Below, piece after piece: positions 35,892 through 48,566 of a DNA stretch of 64,000 nt. Source of the DNA: Aphidius gifuensis (lineage: Eukaryota > Arthropoda > Insecta > Hymenoptera > Braconidae). The notes below the pieces were generated by a model, which worked only from the letters and a program-made list of their open reading frames with translations, was not told the origin of the DNA and made no database searches. Where the stretch lies: assembly GCF_014905175.1 (NCBI RefSeq), contig NC_057792.1, positions 13,247,321 to 13,311,320 of the forward strand, read 5' to 3'. Position numbers and translations under genes: made by a program. Numbering within the stretch: position 1 is the first letter of the stretch; each line of letters opens with the position of its first letter.

Positions 35892-36212
35892 TCATTTATG
35901 AGAATTGTTTTGAATGATTAATAATATTTCTAACCACTTTTTCTTTTCTAATTCTCTGACACAAATAAACTCAACTTGTTCTGAAATTTCATTGATTTTT
36001 CTGAATGACTTTTCGAATGGTACATTACCTTGCCGGAATAGTGTATGACAATTGTTAATTGATATTTTGGATCTTTTCCATTCCATATTACAGGTGTTGT
36101 AATTATCATGTGATCAATTGTATCATCATTTAAACCAATGCTTGCTAATTCTTTCAGAATAAACGTATCGATTGATTAAAGACCTTGAATGTCAACGAAA
36201 ATTGCCATTTTT
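35892..36212 (-). pseudogene. Decayed gene of the VDIQG type found in insect genomes
   Basis: The minus strand reads MAIFVDIQGL, then a stop, then FILKELASIGLNDD and IDHMIITTPVIWNG. After a frameshift it continues as FRQGNVPFEKSFRKI and VRELEKKKWLEILL. A starting VDIQG motif and a closing basic EKKxWL motif are, as I recall, features of a protein common in insect genomes and often close to Maverick-like elements; its function is not established. One stop and at least one frameshift make this copy non-functional. Confidence 0.45.
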
Positions 36213-37239
36213 ATGCACACGAGAGGTTAAACACTTAGTTTTTATATAGATGTCACATGCACAAGAGTTCGCAATTAACTAATTTCTCGAACAAAAAACA
36301 CAACGTTTTTATATAACTTGCCCCTCCAAAATGAATAATCAAGGTTATTCTGGAAGTTTTTTCGAGAATAATTTTTCTCAGAATTTTTTAATCGTTAACG
36401 TTACGTTTGAATTAACATGGTGCAGACTAAGATATCTTTTAGCACTTCTTCGAGTTTTCTAGATGCTTCTAGAACCTTCGATACCCGATCTGACCCCCCG
36501 ATTTAATCCCTCGATCCTAACCCTTCTCCCTGGATCGAGCTTCACTCCCTCATCTCTGATCTGGAACCAGCCCTGTATTACTACTCAAAATACTAATGAC
36601 ATACATTATAAAAAATTATAAACAAAAATAAAACAAATAATATCTAATAAAGTTAAGGGTTGTTTAATCTCTTCATTTTAAAAAGGGTTGTTTTAAAATT
36701 GTCAAAAATTTTTTGCGGAGCTTAAAAATATATTAAGAATTTTAACAGAATAATTTTTTAGATTATTGTTTCGACGCCTTGTCCAGCGTTTTTTAATCTG
36801 TGTTTCAAAAATACAGTTCGGATAGCTGCTTTATCTTCAATTGGTGGTTCATCTGGTCGAGTATGAGCATTGTTAGCTCCTCAAACTGATAATTTAATTT
36901 ATTTATATATAACACATTGAGTTTTTTTTGGACATTTGTTAATTTTTTTTTTATCTGATATTTCACTGTTTTGCTTTTTGATCTGTTCCTACAATGACAC
37001 ATCTGTTGAATTACCAGTTTCTGAGAAAATTATAAAAACATTTGATCAATAATTATTATTTAAAAGCAGAAGAAACTTCAAAAAATAATGATCATACAGT
37101 TGCTGAAGCAACTGTGCCTTCCCTGCGGGGGGAATTTTAATTTCTTCTTTAATATATATTAAAATTCGTGACTACAAATTTATGTCATTCTCTAATGTTA
37201 CAATGATTATTGTTACAGCTAAAATTTATTTAATTTTCA
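36213..37239. other. Spacer without supported genes
   Basis: A C/T-rich block lies at 36480-36570 (GATCTGACCCCCCGATTTAA). The minus-strand ORF at 36805-37002 is Lys-rich and low complexity. Nothing here is supported as a gene. Confidence 0.4.
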
Positions 37240-38050
37240 TTCATTTTGCTTGTTCCTTCTAATGGGTCATCTCCATGTCCAGAATCACTTTCTTCTAACC
37301 TTTTAAACTCTCTGTTTTTATTCATTTTGTTGTACTATGATTTTAGCCTGTCAATGTTAAATATTTATTACAAAATTGTCGAGTTCGATTGTATTTATTC
37401 TATTTACTTTTTTCTCTCGGTTGAATCAGGATTTAACGTTTTAGTTGTTGCTGAAGTCGTCATTATATTTTTAATTTTTTTATATTCATTTATTTTCAAT
37501 TCCTTTGATGCTATCACATCACCCTTTTTTCCCTAGAAATTTTCTGCCTTTTCATTCTATATAGTTAGTTCAATCTACAATATATTTTCTTTAGTAAATT
37601 TATTATCTTTATTTAGTTTAATCAAACTTTTTTTTATTTGAATTTTATTTTACTTCATAATCGTCTGCTAATGTTATTGTTCGTTATTTTAATAACCGTC
37701 CTGACATTGCATATATAAATTCCACTTTATTTATTGCTATTATGATTGCGATGATATCTAAATAATGTCATTATTACTATTGAATAGTTTTCTTTTTTTT
37801 TTTTTTTTGCTAAAATTATTTTGCCTGCAAATGAATTAATTGGTAGATGTACAATTTCTTGTATTTTTTTAAACTCGAAATTAATGTTTGGTATATTTTC
37901 ATTTTCCTCATCGTCATCGAATTTTATATTAGCTTCTACTGGTATCATTATTTCTTTATTATTTATTGATGGGTATTGTTCATTAATTTTTCTCACTAAT
38001 CCTCCAGTGATCGTATATATTTTGTTTAAATTGAATATTTAATAATTTAT
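37240..38050 (-). other. Possible decayed coding sequence
   Basis: Two minus-strand stretches have protein-like composition. One is at 37996-37727 (NNKEIMIPVEANIKFDDDEE, then LPINSFAGKIILAKKK). The other is at about 37320-37243, ending SGHGDDPLEGTSKMNEN. They may be exons of one lost gene, possibly the same acidic gene as at 39.4-41.6 kb. No family is recognised. Confidence 0.3.
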
Positions 38051-39212
38051 CATGTTAATAATTTTTTTTAAAATCTTTTTGTTGAAAAATCTTGTTGAAA
38101 AATATGATTTTTCCATGATATTTTGCTATACTTTTCTTTTTTGTTTACTGATATTTTCCTAATATTTTCCTATAAATATCGTATTTTTCTTTATATTCAG
38201 TGATTTTTCTATATTTTTGTTTATTCGTTTATATATTCTTTATTTTCCTATATTTCTCTTCATTTTCCATATTCATCGTGTTTAGATTAATTAATGGAGT
38301 TAGAAAATTTGCGGGGGGGGGGGGGCATAAGTGATATGTTCCCTTATTTATCGTTTTTTTCTTCATATTCAGTCACTTTTCTATATTTTCCTTTATATTC
38401 ACTGATATTTTCCCATATTTATCGTTTTTTTCTTCATATTCACTGATTTTTCTTCGATATTTTCCTATTTTTTTCTACATTTTTCTTTACATTTACTGAT
38501 ATTTTTCCATATGTATCGTATTTTTCTTCATATTCAGCGATTTTTTCTCTATATTTACTGATATTTTCCATATTTATCGTATTTTTCTTTATACTCAGTA
38601 AGTTTTCCTTGATATTTACTGATATTTCCCTGATATTTTCCCATAATTATGAGAGTTTTCTTTATATTTACCCCTTTTTTTTATATTTACTAACATTTTT
38701 CCATATTTATCGGTTTTTTCTTCATATTCAGCAAATTTTTCTTTATATTTAGTAATTTTTCCTCTATATTTGCTGATATTTTCCTATATTTATTCCCTTT
38801 TTTTTCTTTATATTCACTGATTTTTCTTTGATATTTTTTTATTTTTTTCTACATTGTTCTTTACATTTACTGATATTTTCCCATATGTATCGTATTTTTC
38901 TTCATATTCAGTGATTTTTCCTTCATATTTACTTGTATTTCCCTGATATTTTCCTATAATTATAAGAGTTTTCTTCATATTTAGTGCTTTTTTCTTTATA
39001 TTTACTGATATTTTTCCATATTTACCGGTTTTTTCTTTATATTCAGTAATTTTTCCTTCATATTTACTGATATTTTCCCATATTTATCGTTTTTTTTCTT
39101 TATATTCAGTGATTTTTCTATATTTTCTTTCATATTTAATGATGTTTCCCATTTTTATCGTATTTAGATTAAGGGACTTAGAAAATTTTCGGGAAGGGGG
39201 GGGGGGGGTCCA
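38051..39212. repeat. Diverged TTTTCC/ATATT minisatellite bounded by G-runs
   Basis: About 1.1 kb of irregular units such as TATTTACTGATATTTTCCCA followed by TATTTATCGTTTTTTTCTTC and ATATTCAGTGATTTTTC. A segment reading TTAGAAAATTTGC plus 14 G's (38307-38325) is echoed as TTAGAAAATTTTCGGGAAGG plus a longer G-run (39178-39208). This implies that the array with its flank was duplicated. The G-runs could form quadruplexes. Confidence 0.75.
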
Positions 39213-39390
39213 GATGAAAAGCGAAAACAATAGGAAATTAAAATTCCGTAAAAAAAAAAACTACCAGTTATATATTAGATTCTTTTATCAACTTGAATAT
39301 TATTTGGCGAGCATCTTCCGAAAAAGGAAATGCTTCTGGTTCTAGAGGGTCATCGTATTCATATTTCTTGAACTCGACTTAAGGTCGTAC

Positions 39391-41620
39391 TTGGGCAAAT
39401 TAATACATACTTTTCTTGATTTTATTTCTCCTTCATTGTCTGACAATGAGTTGTCTGGTGATAGGTCATCGGAATTCTTGTTAATTAGAGCTGCGCTCGA
39501 TTTCAGAAGAGACCAACGTTTAGAATTACTCAGCTCTTCGATTGCAACACGAGAATCTTTAAATCAACAAAGATACTGATTAATAAACAGGAGGGTTCAA
39601 CAAAATGTTTATGATTGAATAAAAAGATTACCTGTGATTGAGAGCACTTGAAAAAGTTTAACGGATAAGTTTGTCTTTTTGTAAGATGTATATTCTTTCA
39701 GCTTTTTATTTTCGTCACTAGAACAATAAGACTCAACTGAAATTTGTTAATGCCAATAAAGCCATTATCTAACATTTTATCATTATCTTTATTGTCAATG
39801 AAACCATTATTCAACATTTTATCATTATCTTCAATATCAACTTTGTTTATATTTTCCATTGGACTCTCAACAAAAGAATCATCACCTTGAACACAAACTG
39901 AAAACGTTTTAATTTAAGTTGGAAGATGCCGTGTTTTTTCCGAGTAGAGCTTTTCTGGTTTGAATTTTTCCTTTTCAAATCTGTCAGCATCATCAAGACA
40001 GCCTTGTTTTTGTCCCTCTTGACATCGTGTTCTTCCATTATTTCCAGCAAGATTTGCGAAATCAGATTTTATGTATGGTTCTACTTCACCTATAAAAACT
40101 TGAGCATATTGATTACGTTTAGACTACCTTTATTTCCTTCTAAATATTTCCATGAGTTTTCAACTGATCCATTCGATCCACGAATCTCACCTGCCAAGCG
40201 TTTTAAAATTATCCCCGACCACAAAGGGTACCCACACGAAAATAATTTATATAAATTGTACACATTATTTTAGTGTGGGTAATACGGTTACAAGTATTCA
40301 AACATATGTTTCATAAATTGACTTAAGTAATATTTAGTGTTTGTTGCATATAATTTAGTTTGAATTGTTTGATAAACTTTTTTTCGTATTTTGTCAAAAC
40401 ATGAATAAAATGGTGAAGCTTTTCTAACTCCAGGCATTCCGTTGATTGTACAGTTTGGTATAGCTTCATCAATAAAGTTATCTTCTTCACTTGATATTTT
40501 TATAGTCTTTTAAGTACTACCACTACAAAAATTTTTAACTAAATTTTTTTCATCATCATCAGGAATTATTTCTTTGTTATTCAAATAACTAAAACTCTCA
40601 GCAAATGTTTTAGTCTCATAAGCAAGATCAAGCACTACAACCATGGGTAAATAATTTCAGAAGCACCTTCAAGAGTATTCGAATGAACTAAAAGTTGAAT
40701 TGCAGTTAATAAGACTTTTTTTGAATGTTTCTGAATTTTTATACTTTTTTTGTAACTGCTTTTTTTTCTCATCTTTATCAGTTTGAATTTCTTTTTCTTT
40801 TTTTTTTTTTCTTTTTTCAATTTCTTTTTTTTTTTGCTTTCGCTTCAAATTTTTCAGGTTAATTGTTTTTGGAGGATAAAATTTTTTAATATTTTTTGCA
40901 ATTTGCATGTGATAAACGAGTGTGTTGAATTGTGAAATTTTCTTCAGGCTTCTGTGATGTTTCTTCCTCGAATCTATTCTTTAAATACTGATCGCATTTT
41001 ATTTGATTAACTTCTGAGCTAATACTATATATTGAAGTTCACCTATAATCAGTTCTAATCAGATCAATGTCAAGTAATAAGCTCGATTTTATACGTAAAA
41101 TAAACATAAATTTACTCAAAAGAGTGATATAGCATGAGTTTTATGTTCAGAGAAAATAAGTTTTTTAGATACATGTATCTAGAAAACGAATAAACACATG
41201 CAAATATATTTTTAAAAATATTAAATGAAAATATAAAAAATATAATTATAATAATATATTAAGATTCACCTCAACACTATCAGAAGTTGAACCACCACCA
41301 CCACCATGGGTTTTCTCTTGTTCTTGTAATGTTGGCCCATCTTCATTAACAATCGTTTCAGTTGTGCAAGCTTTCTGAAGTTGTTTTGTTGTTTCACTAC
41401 CTTTATTGATGATTAAATCAACTTTTGGTTTTGCCTATGAAGTCATAATTTTAACTGGCCCATCACCACCGCCGCTACCATCATTATCATCATCATTATC
41501 ATCATCATTATCATCATCATTATCATCATCTTGTATCTTCAATAAATTCAGTAGCACTCTCAGACGATGAATGTGATTTCGCATTACTGGCATTCCAATT
41601 TTGTATAATAGAATTAAGAT
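39391..41620 (-). pseudogene. Decayed acidic gene, possibly of TE origin
   Basis: The minus strand carries broken protein-like stretches. At 41620-41270: a (DDN)n acidic run, then DLIINKGSETTKQLQKACTT. At about 40900-40640: a Lys/Glu-rich coiled coil, then LLTAIQLLVHSNTLEGASEI. At 40640-40120: TFAESFSYLNNKEIIPDDDE, GMPGVRKASPFYSCFDKIRK and GYPLWSGIILKRLAGEIRGS. At 40050-39850: LEIMEEHDVKRDKNK. At 39560-39400: VAIEELSNSKRWSLLKSSAA. Frameshifts and stops separate them, and some gaps may be introns. The PLWSG...SNGSVE pattern reminds me of transposon-derived proteins (NOF/MULE-like), but that is tentative. Confidence 0.4.
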
Positions 41621-43949
41621 CTTTCAATTTTTTTTACTTTCATGATAATTCTTTTGGTTAATATGTCCTTTAATTTGAGTTACAATTTTTCTCAGAGCAA
41701 CATCAATTTTTTTACTTTTCAGGGTTTCAATTAAAATATCATGATCAGAGACACAATTCGAAGTGATTACTTCGAACCACCGATTGTTTGTATTTTTTTT
41801 AGCATGAATTCATATTTTGAATAGGCACTTTTTTGCCAGATCTAAAGAAAATAACAATTAAACAAACGATTAGTAACATAAAACATTCAATGAAATATTC
41901 AAAAATAAGTTTATTCTGGTTAGTTGATATCATTTGGGTTGCAGTAAATCTGTGTTTCTTTATTTGTCAGTTCTTCATTCCAACCTTTTGTTAATGAATT
42001 TATTTTTTTTATGATTGACACTATAATTTTTTAAGCTTTTTGGCCTGATTCTTAAAAAACATAGGTTATTTTTGAACTTTAATTCTTGATAAACGTCGAC
42101 AAACTCTCCATATCTTGCAAATTTATTTCCTACAGCAACGTGTCTCCTGTTGTATAAAAATATTTTAACATTAAAACAAAAGAACCTCGGCTTTTTGGAT
42201 TCGTTATTACGTATAATTGGTACACTTTGTGATGTGTGGCTCCACCACTCCCACACAATTGCAATTTTATTATAATAAGGAATTTTTTATTATTTTATTA
42301 TCATGGAAACTTATGAAACCAAAGTTGGCACATTCATTTCCCACAAATATTATTAATACTCATTATTTCAAGAGCATGAAAAGTTTTAATTAATAAAGTT
42401 TTGACTTCAACATAATTCATTATACCTCATTATACTAAATTAATAATGTTGGTATTTAAATACATGACCTATACAAGCAACAGCACTGGTTATATACAAT
42501 AATTTATATAATATAAGTATATATAATACAATATACATGTACATTTACACAGTTAGTTGAGCTATACTCGGCATCCATGCAAGTACAGCTATCGGTGTAT
42601 ATTGATAAAATACAACATTCAATGAAACATTCATTTATTACAATATAATTGTTGTACATAAATTTATTTGAACACCTCCACGCATCATAATAATCCCAAC
42701 AAATAATAATTATAATAAACATACTTATTATTTCAAGAACATAAAAAAATTCTAATTGATCAAGTTTTTATCATAAATAAGTATGACTTAGAGGTGGCAA
42801 TAAAGTTATTTCAAAAAAAATGGTATCGGGCTACCACTGAAAGAGTCCTTGCTAGCTCGGAGTTATGGAAGATATCTTATCTATTATTTTTCAAATATTT
42901 ACTGCGCATGATTAATTTTTCTTACACACACACACATAAACAAGAGATGTGGATGGTGTCTTGGGAATATTCGGTGGGTCAAGAAAAGTTAGATTTGTCA
43001 AAAAATAATTTTATAATAGCAATAACAAAAAGTAAACAAGTTTCAACATAACCTCATTTGTCATTATGGGTGTTGAGAAAAAAAATATTTTTTTGCTTAT
43101 AATGATATAAATAAATAATGAAAAAAATCAGCTGGAAGGTAAAATAATGGAATATAAATTTATAAAAATATAAAACATTAAATATGTTTATATTAATTAA
43201 TTGTTAATAATTTTTAGCTGAAAAATTGATTATTAAAGCACACAAAATTTTGGACTTGGACAATTACATTATGTACAATGTACCAAAGAGGACGTGATGT
43301 AGCACTTCATCATCAACGTGTAGTTGAAATATTATAAATATATTTTCAAATGGAATAAGAAAAGTATTCTATGATGTGGATGATTATTTATGACATGTGA
43401 GCTATTTTTTTATCTAAAATCAATAACTGTATGGCCATTGTCAATGATGAAGAATTGGATGGAACAAAAATAACAATACACCAGAGACACTCTCTAACCA
43501 ATGAGCGTTTGATAAAACATTTTGTTAGAGTTTATGGTTCAACAGGAAAAACAGCTTAAGAAGAATTAGATAAAGCCGTTACTAATGGTCTTATTAAAAA
43601 TAGGACAATCGAAAGACAATGAACAAGATAGTTAAAATATAGCAGTTAAAGCAGTTGATTATGATGATGGTTATGATTGGTATTGTTTCAAGTATCAAGA
43701 CAATGGTTTTGTTGAAAAATGTGTTTTCATTCATATTTTTTCAAAACCAAGTATATGCTTTCTGGTGCTAAAAGGTAGAGGCAATGTACCATATTCGAGT
43801 GTGGGTAACACGTAAGCCCTGTACAAGACAGTTAAGGTATTAGGTTGTTTGAAATCTTTGCATACTTTAATTAAAAATCCAAGAGTACGAGTAGCTTTGG
43901 CTGAAGTATTAATAATGTGTTGGTCGAATTTGGATAAAATACCAAGGTC
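41621..43949. other. Spacer with short decayed coding traces
   Basis: A minus ORF at 41975-42256 (VGNKFARYGEFVDVYQELKF) and a plus-strand trace at about 43640-43790 (VKAVDYDDGYDWYCFKYQDN, then FVEKCVFIHIFSKP) look protein-like but are short and broken. TATTATTTCAAGA(G/A)CAT(G/A)AAA occurs at about 42362 and 42726 as an imperfect direct repeat. No gene can be named. Confidence 0.3.
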
Positions 43950-45879
43950 TAATGCGTTATCACTTCTCGAAAGCGGTCAATTGTTTAGTGTGTATTGTGT
44001 GAGTATTGGTGATTGATGTCTGTGATATGTTTCAATTTTACATTTGTTAATGTCAAGTGTCATCTTGTTCGTGGTACACCAGTTAGAGAACTCATTGATA
44101 CATCGTTGTAATTTAATTGTCATTATTATTTGTAATGACATCAAATGACTTGACATTATCAGCATACAATAAAATCTAGCAGATAATTGACATTACAATG
44201 CCATTTATATGAATAAGGAACAACAGGGGTCCGAGATTAGACCCCTGAGGTACTCCAGAAAGTAGTACAAAAGGTACCGAGTGGTATCCACAGTACGATA
44301 AAAATGATTTACGATTGGTTAAGTAAGAGGTCATAAGCGTGACCAGTCTCTTAGATAGTCCAAGTGAAGCAAGTTTTTTGATAAGTATGATCAAGTTGAT
44401 TTCTTCAAAAGTTTTACTAAAGTCTGTATAGACAACATCAACTTGTTTTTTAGTAGCAAGTGCTTTGTAAATGAAGCTGTTAAGTGCGGCTAAGTTGGTG
44501 GATGTAGATTCACCTTCGAGAAAGCCATGCTGGTGACAACTAACAACTGATAAAAATATACCATAAATTTTATTGTACAGCGCATCTCCATGATTTTCAA
44601 GAAACTCGAAAGCACAGAGATGGGCCTGTAATTTTTAATTATATGTTTTTTGCCTGATTTAAATACTCAAATTTAAATACTCAAATACGCAAATTTCCAA
44701 ACACTTGGGTATTCACCCTTACTTAATGCTACATTAAACATATACGTTAATCGTTTAACAATAATATTTTTACTTTTCTTAACAAATGAATTCGGGTAAC
44801 CATCAAGACCAACTGAGTGTTTATGTTGTAATTTATCAATTGCTTGTGTAACTGTGAACTTGTCGATATTGCCGATAAATTTGAAATGATTATTGTGTTT
44901 ATTTGAATCAATGATTTTGAGTAACGTGGTGCTATCATCATATGATAAGTGCTCATAGCTACTATTAAAAAAATTGGCAAATGCATTTAGTATGTTGAGT
45001 GAATCCGATTCTTCATGACCATCAAACATAAATGAACTTGATAGTCTTAATGTTCCATTAGTACAATTTCTATAATTCCAAAGCGATGTTGGTTCATTTG
45101 TTATATTATTTTCAGTATTTTGAAGAAATATATTATGTTTAATTTTGTAAAGTGTTGAGATTTAATATTTAATAGATTTACAATTCAATTTTAGTTTACT
45201 CATGTAAGTATCAAGATCCTTAAGTGGTAGACGGTGCTTAAGTTTAAGTATTTTAGTTTTAATATTATGTTTTTGTTGAATCATTTGGATCAGTTCCCGA
45301 GAAAACCAAAGAGGCCAAGATTTATTATTCAATGTTCGATTTGAATTTTTAGAACTAATATTATTGATGGTGTTCAGTAGTATAATAGAAATACTACTAC
45401 TACTACTTTTCTTGGTTAAATTGCTTTTCAATTATGATTTTATAAAAGCCATTTACCTCTCTTATGGCCAAGTTGGTCTCTCCGTTGCCCACACGACTCA
45501 TTAACTCTTCTTCTGTTTTTTTGTATAAGTTGTAGCTTGGTTTTGTCTCTTGGAAAGGAGTCTGTTGTATAATATTCTTGGCATTTCGTTTTTTTAATAA
45601 CTTCCACAAGCTCTGCAAAATAAGAGTACAGTCTAAATCGGTATCACAGGTGACCTTTACTGGTCTGGGATTTTTATGGTTAACTATTTTACCAATTCTA
45701 TTCATTGTAACATTACCAGCTTTTTCAATAATTTTAGCTGATTCAGTTGCTTGTAAATTGTATAGTCTTTTAATTAATTCAACATGTAATTTAACAATAA
45801 TACCAAGATCATTATTTATTTCCAAACAGGTTTGTTTAATTGATTTAGCTGCATTACTGAACTCTTTTTTTAATGACAA
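43950..45879 (-). mobile_element. Decayed jockey-type LINE lacking its endonuclease
   Basis: An ORF1-like protein is at 45879-45403 (158 codons), with a coiled start and the nucleic-acid-binding type segment MNRIGKIVNHKNPRPVKV. It runs directly into the linker before reverse transcriptase (KSWPLWFSRELIQMIQQKHN at about 45330). Next come finger motifs (KHSVGLDGYPNSFVKKSKN, about 44800) and the palm motif SGVPQGSNLGPLLFLIHING (about 44240). The catalytic YADD box reads YADN at about 44160. Stops and frameshifts occur between blocks. An apurinic endonuclease domain, expected between ORF1 and RT, is missing, so there is an internal deletion. Confidence 0.65.
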
Positions 45880-45964
45880 AATCGTTGCTATGATTTGGAC
45901 GAAATTCGTAGATGTGCTGAAAACAAATGAAAAATTAATTGGTTTTGCAAAAAAAAAAACTTAA

Positions 45965-47345
45965 AGAGTTTTTTTAAAAAAAAGAATAAAAAAACATTTT
46001 ATTATTGGTTGTAAAATGACGAAATATTATTTTTGTTTTTTTTTTACATGCTTTTGTTTTTTTTTCTTTCAATTCAAATGATATTTCCTCCAATAATAAT
46101 TTTGATATTTTCTTAGTCTTTAATAAAATTATTTATCATATTTCCTTGATGATAGTAAACGTTTTTTTAATAATAATTTTATATAATTATTTATGATTTT
46201 ATATTTGTCATTCACATAATTAAGTTCTGAAAAACAGAGTTTATTTATTACTGATCGAGCACTTGCATCTTCAATTGACCAGATGGAATCGCTTCCATCA
46301 AGTAGACCACGATATTTATCACCCAAATTAATCTTTAATAAAATATTTGGTGTTTTTTAATAGATAAATAAATTTAATAAAAATATAACAAATGGAGGTC
46401 TTAATGTTAGCCAAATAACTATATTAAATATTGTTATTAATATGTTTTTTAAATTTAGCTTATAAAATTTATAATAATTTTTATTCTGAAATAAAAATTT
46501 ATTATTACTGTTTATTTAACTATTAATTCAATTTTTTATGAATTACATTTTCACCTTCAATGATAAAATTTCGAAACTATAAAACTCATTATCGGATTGT
46601 TTTTTTGATGAATTACATATTAATGATTTATTTTTTAAATTATTTAACAACTTGCTGCTGTTGTCTGGTGTATCACTTTTTAATATTCTCATCTGAACAA
46701 ATTAGCAAACAACTTAATTAAAAAATAATATTATTAATAATTAAACAAACAAATTAAATAATAAACTCTCTGCAATTGTATTAAAAAAATTTAATTTATA
46801 TTCTATTTTTCATGTATTGCCACATTATGAAACGTAAAAATACTAACGAATCCTTTTTTCCTTTTCTTTCTTAGCTCGTTTGGTTAAATGGGAAGATCTT
46901 CACGAGTATAATTTTTTTTTAATGAAATTTATTATTAATATAGTCTACTTTTTATTTAAATTTTAAAATTCACATCTTATTTTATTTTTTTGAATAATAA
47001 TTATTTTTTTTTATTACTAAGAGACATGATTAATAAATCTTTTTTTTAATGATTTTTTAGAGTCAAGTATTTTCCGAAAATATCTTGACTTAATTCATTA
47101 CGATTCATCAAAATTTTTTCAGTTTCTATTAATTTTTTTTGGAGCATGTTAATCTTAAAATAATAAAATAAATAGTATATTATCATTCGGAAATAATTAA
47201 TTTCATTATCAATACATGATAATCTTTTTCTTTGATAATGGCATTTTTAGCATGGATCTAAACATGTAAGCCAATAATAATTGGAAAGGCTGATGTTCAA
47301 AATCAATACACAATATTTAAAAAAATTGAGGTCATTGAAGAATTA
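45965..47345. other. AT-rich spacer with one short ORF
   Basis: A minus ORF at 46129-46326 (YRGLLDGSDSIWSIEDASAR) is protein-like but has no recognised domain. It may be a terminal exon; an AG acceptor candidate lies near 46340. The rest is AT-rich DNA with no structure. Confidence 0.3.
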
Positions 47346-47834
47346 ATGGAGATAATAGATAGAACAATAAATATTGAAAGATTCAATGAAACAATAATTG
47401 AATTTATAAAACAAGTAAAATGTGTCACAGTTTCTATAAATGGACTGGAATTAATTCACAAAATATGTTCAGAGGTCATGTTGTGGTTGCATGGAGCACA
47501 TGTTGATATATCAAAATTCATGCGATGCAACATGAATTGAGAGGTATACGATGAGGAATATCACCGGATAAATGGTGGTATAGAACTCAAAAATTCAATT
47601 GATAATATTATGCAAGAATTAGAGAAAGAAGAAAGAGAAAAAATCACAAATAAAATAAATGATCAGCAGGGGGGTGATTCCTCAAAAGATGCTAATCATA
47701 GTGATAAAATAATTTGTGATCAACAAAATCAATCAATAGTTGTTGATGATCAAAATAAAAATGAATCTAAACAAAATCAGGCGGGGTCAAGTATAAAATT
47801 TTGTCAAAGATTAAGACTTAATTATATGCGTTAA
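47346..47834 (+). pseudogene. Unrecognised ORF broken by one TGA
   Basis: Two open stretches lie in one frame, 88 codons apart at their Met codons, and are separated only by TGA at 47538-47540. The protein is helical and Asn/Gln/Asp-rich (ERFNETIIEFIKQVKCVTVS, CSEVMLWLHGAHVDISKF, MQELEKEEREKITNKIND). Its C-terminus (AGSSIKFCQR) overlaps the beginning of a dispersed 230-bp repeat. The family is unknown. The preceding ATG region (from 47255) also has stops. Confidence 0.35.
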
Positions 47835-48000
47835 ATATTTCCTTCTTGACTTATTTTGGTATTATATCTTTTTGTATGTAAAAAATTAATAAATATCAAT
47901 ATAAAATAAAATTACTATAATCACATAATTAGTGGGGATTTCGAATACTTGACGCTCCTTTTTGTAAAAAAAACTGTGTTTCTTATTTTGTTTAGATATC
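47783..48000 (-). repeat. Copy 1 of a dispersed ~240-bp repeat
   Basis: Read on the minus strand, this matches the copies at 57595-57850 and 61300-61560. It has an A-run, TTTTTTTACAAAAA(A)G, CGTCAAGTATTCGAAAT and later ATACTTGACCCCGCC. It is the most diverged of the three. Confidence 0.6.
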
Positions 48001-48330
48001 ACATCTTTTTGTAAAGTCCTTCAATCATTCGATAGAAAAAACTATAATATTAAGAAGTATATAAAATTACTTGGTACCATCCGTATTAATTTTTGTTCGT
48101 TCTAAAAAAAAAAATATGTAAGCTTTTATTGCATTACTTCACCAGTTTTTGCTGGCAATGAACAAATTATCAATTTTTATCCAGCTAGTATTTTTGCGGA
48201 AATAACTGACAAAATAACTAACTTTATACGTAGAACCCAATCAATAAACAAAAGGTTACGTTCATCAGGAAACATGTGTATGTTGTATATATTAGCATAA
48301 TTAGCATGACAGGATTTGCAGGTATGTGAA

Positions 48331-48482
48331 GTTAGCACATACATTATAGCACAATCAAACCGGACTATATCAGGAGTTACGTGCGAATTATATGCGTTTT
48401 TTGTGCGGAATCCGCAATTTTTGTGCGTTTTTTTTTGTTTTTTATAGTCTGGTTTGATTGTGCTATAAATGTATGTGCTAAC
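48331..48482. mobile_element. 152-bp MITE with ~39-bp inverted repeats
   Basis: GTTAGCACATACATTATAGC plus ACAATCAAACCGGACTATA at the left returns as its complement at the right with two differences. The loop includes TTTTTTGTGCGGAATCCGCA, itself a palindrome. It lies inside a sequence that is repeated without it near 50.93 kb. Confidence 0.7.
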
Positions 48483-48566
48483 TTTACAGACCTGGGATTC
48501 GCGCCTATATCCCAACAACATATGGCGCACGCACCATCGATGCGATATTAAATACTATACTGACAT

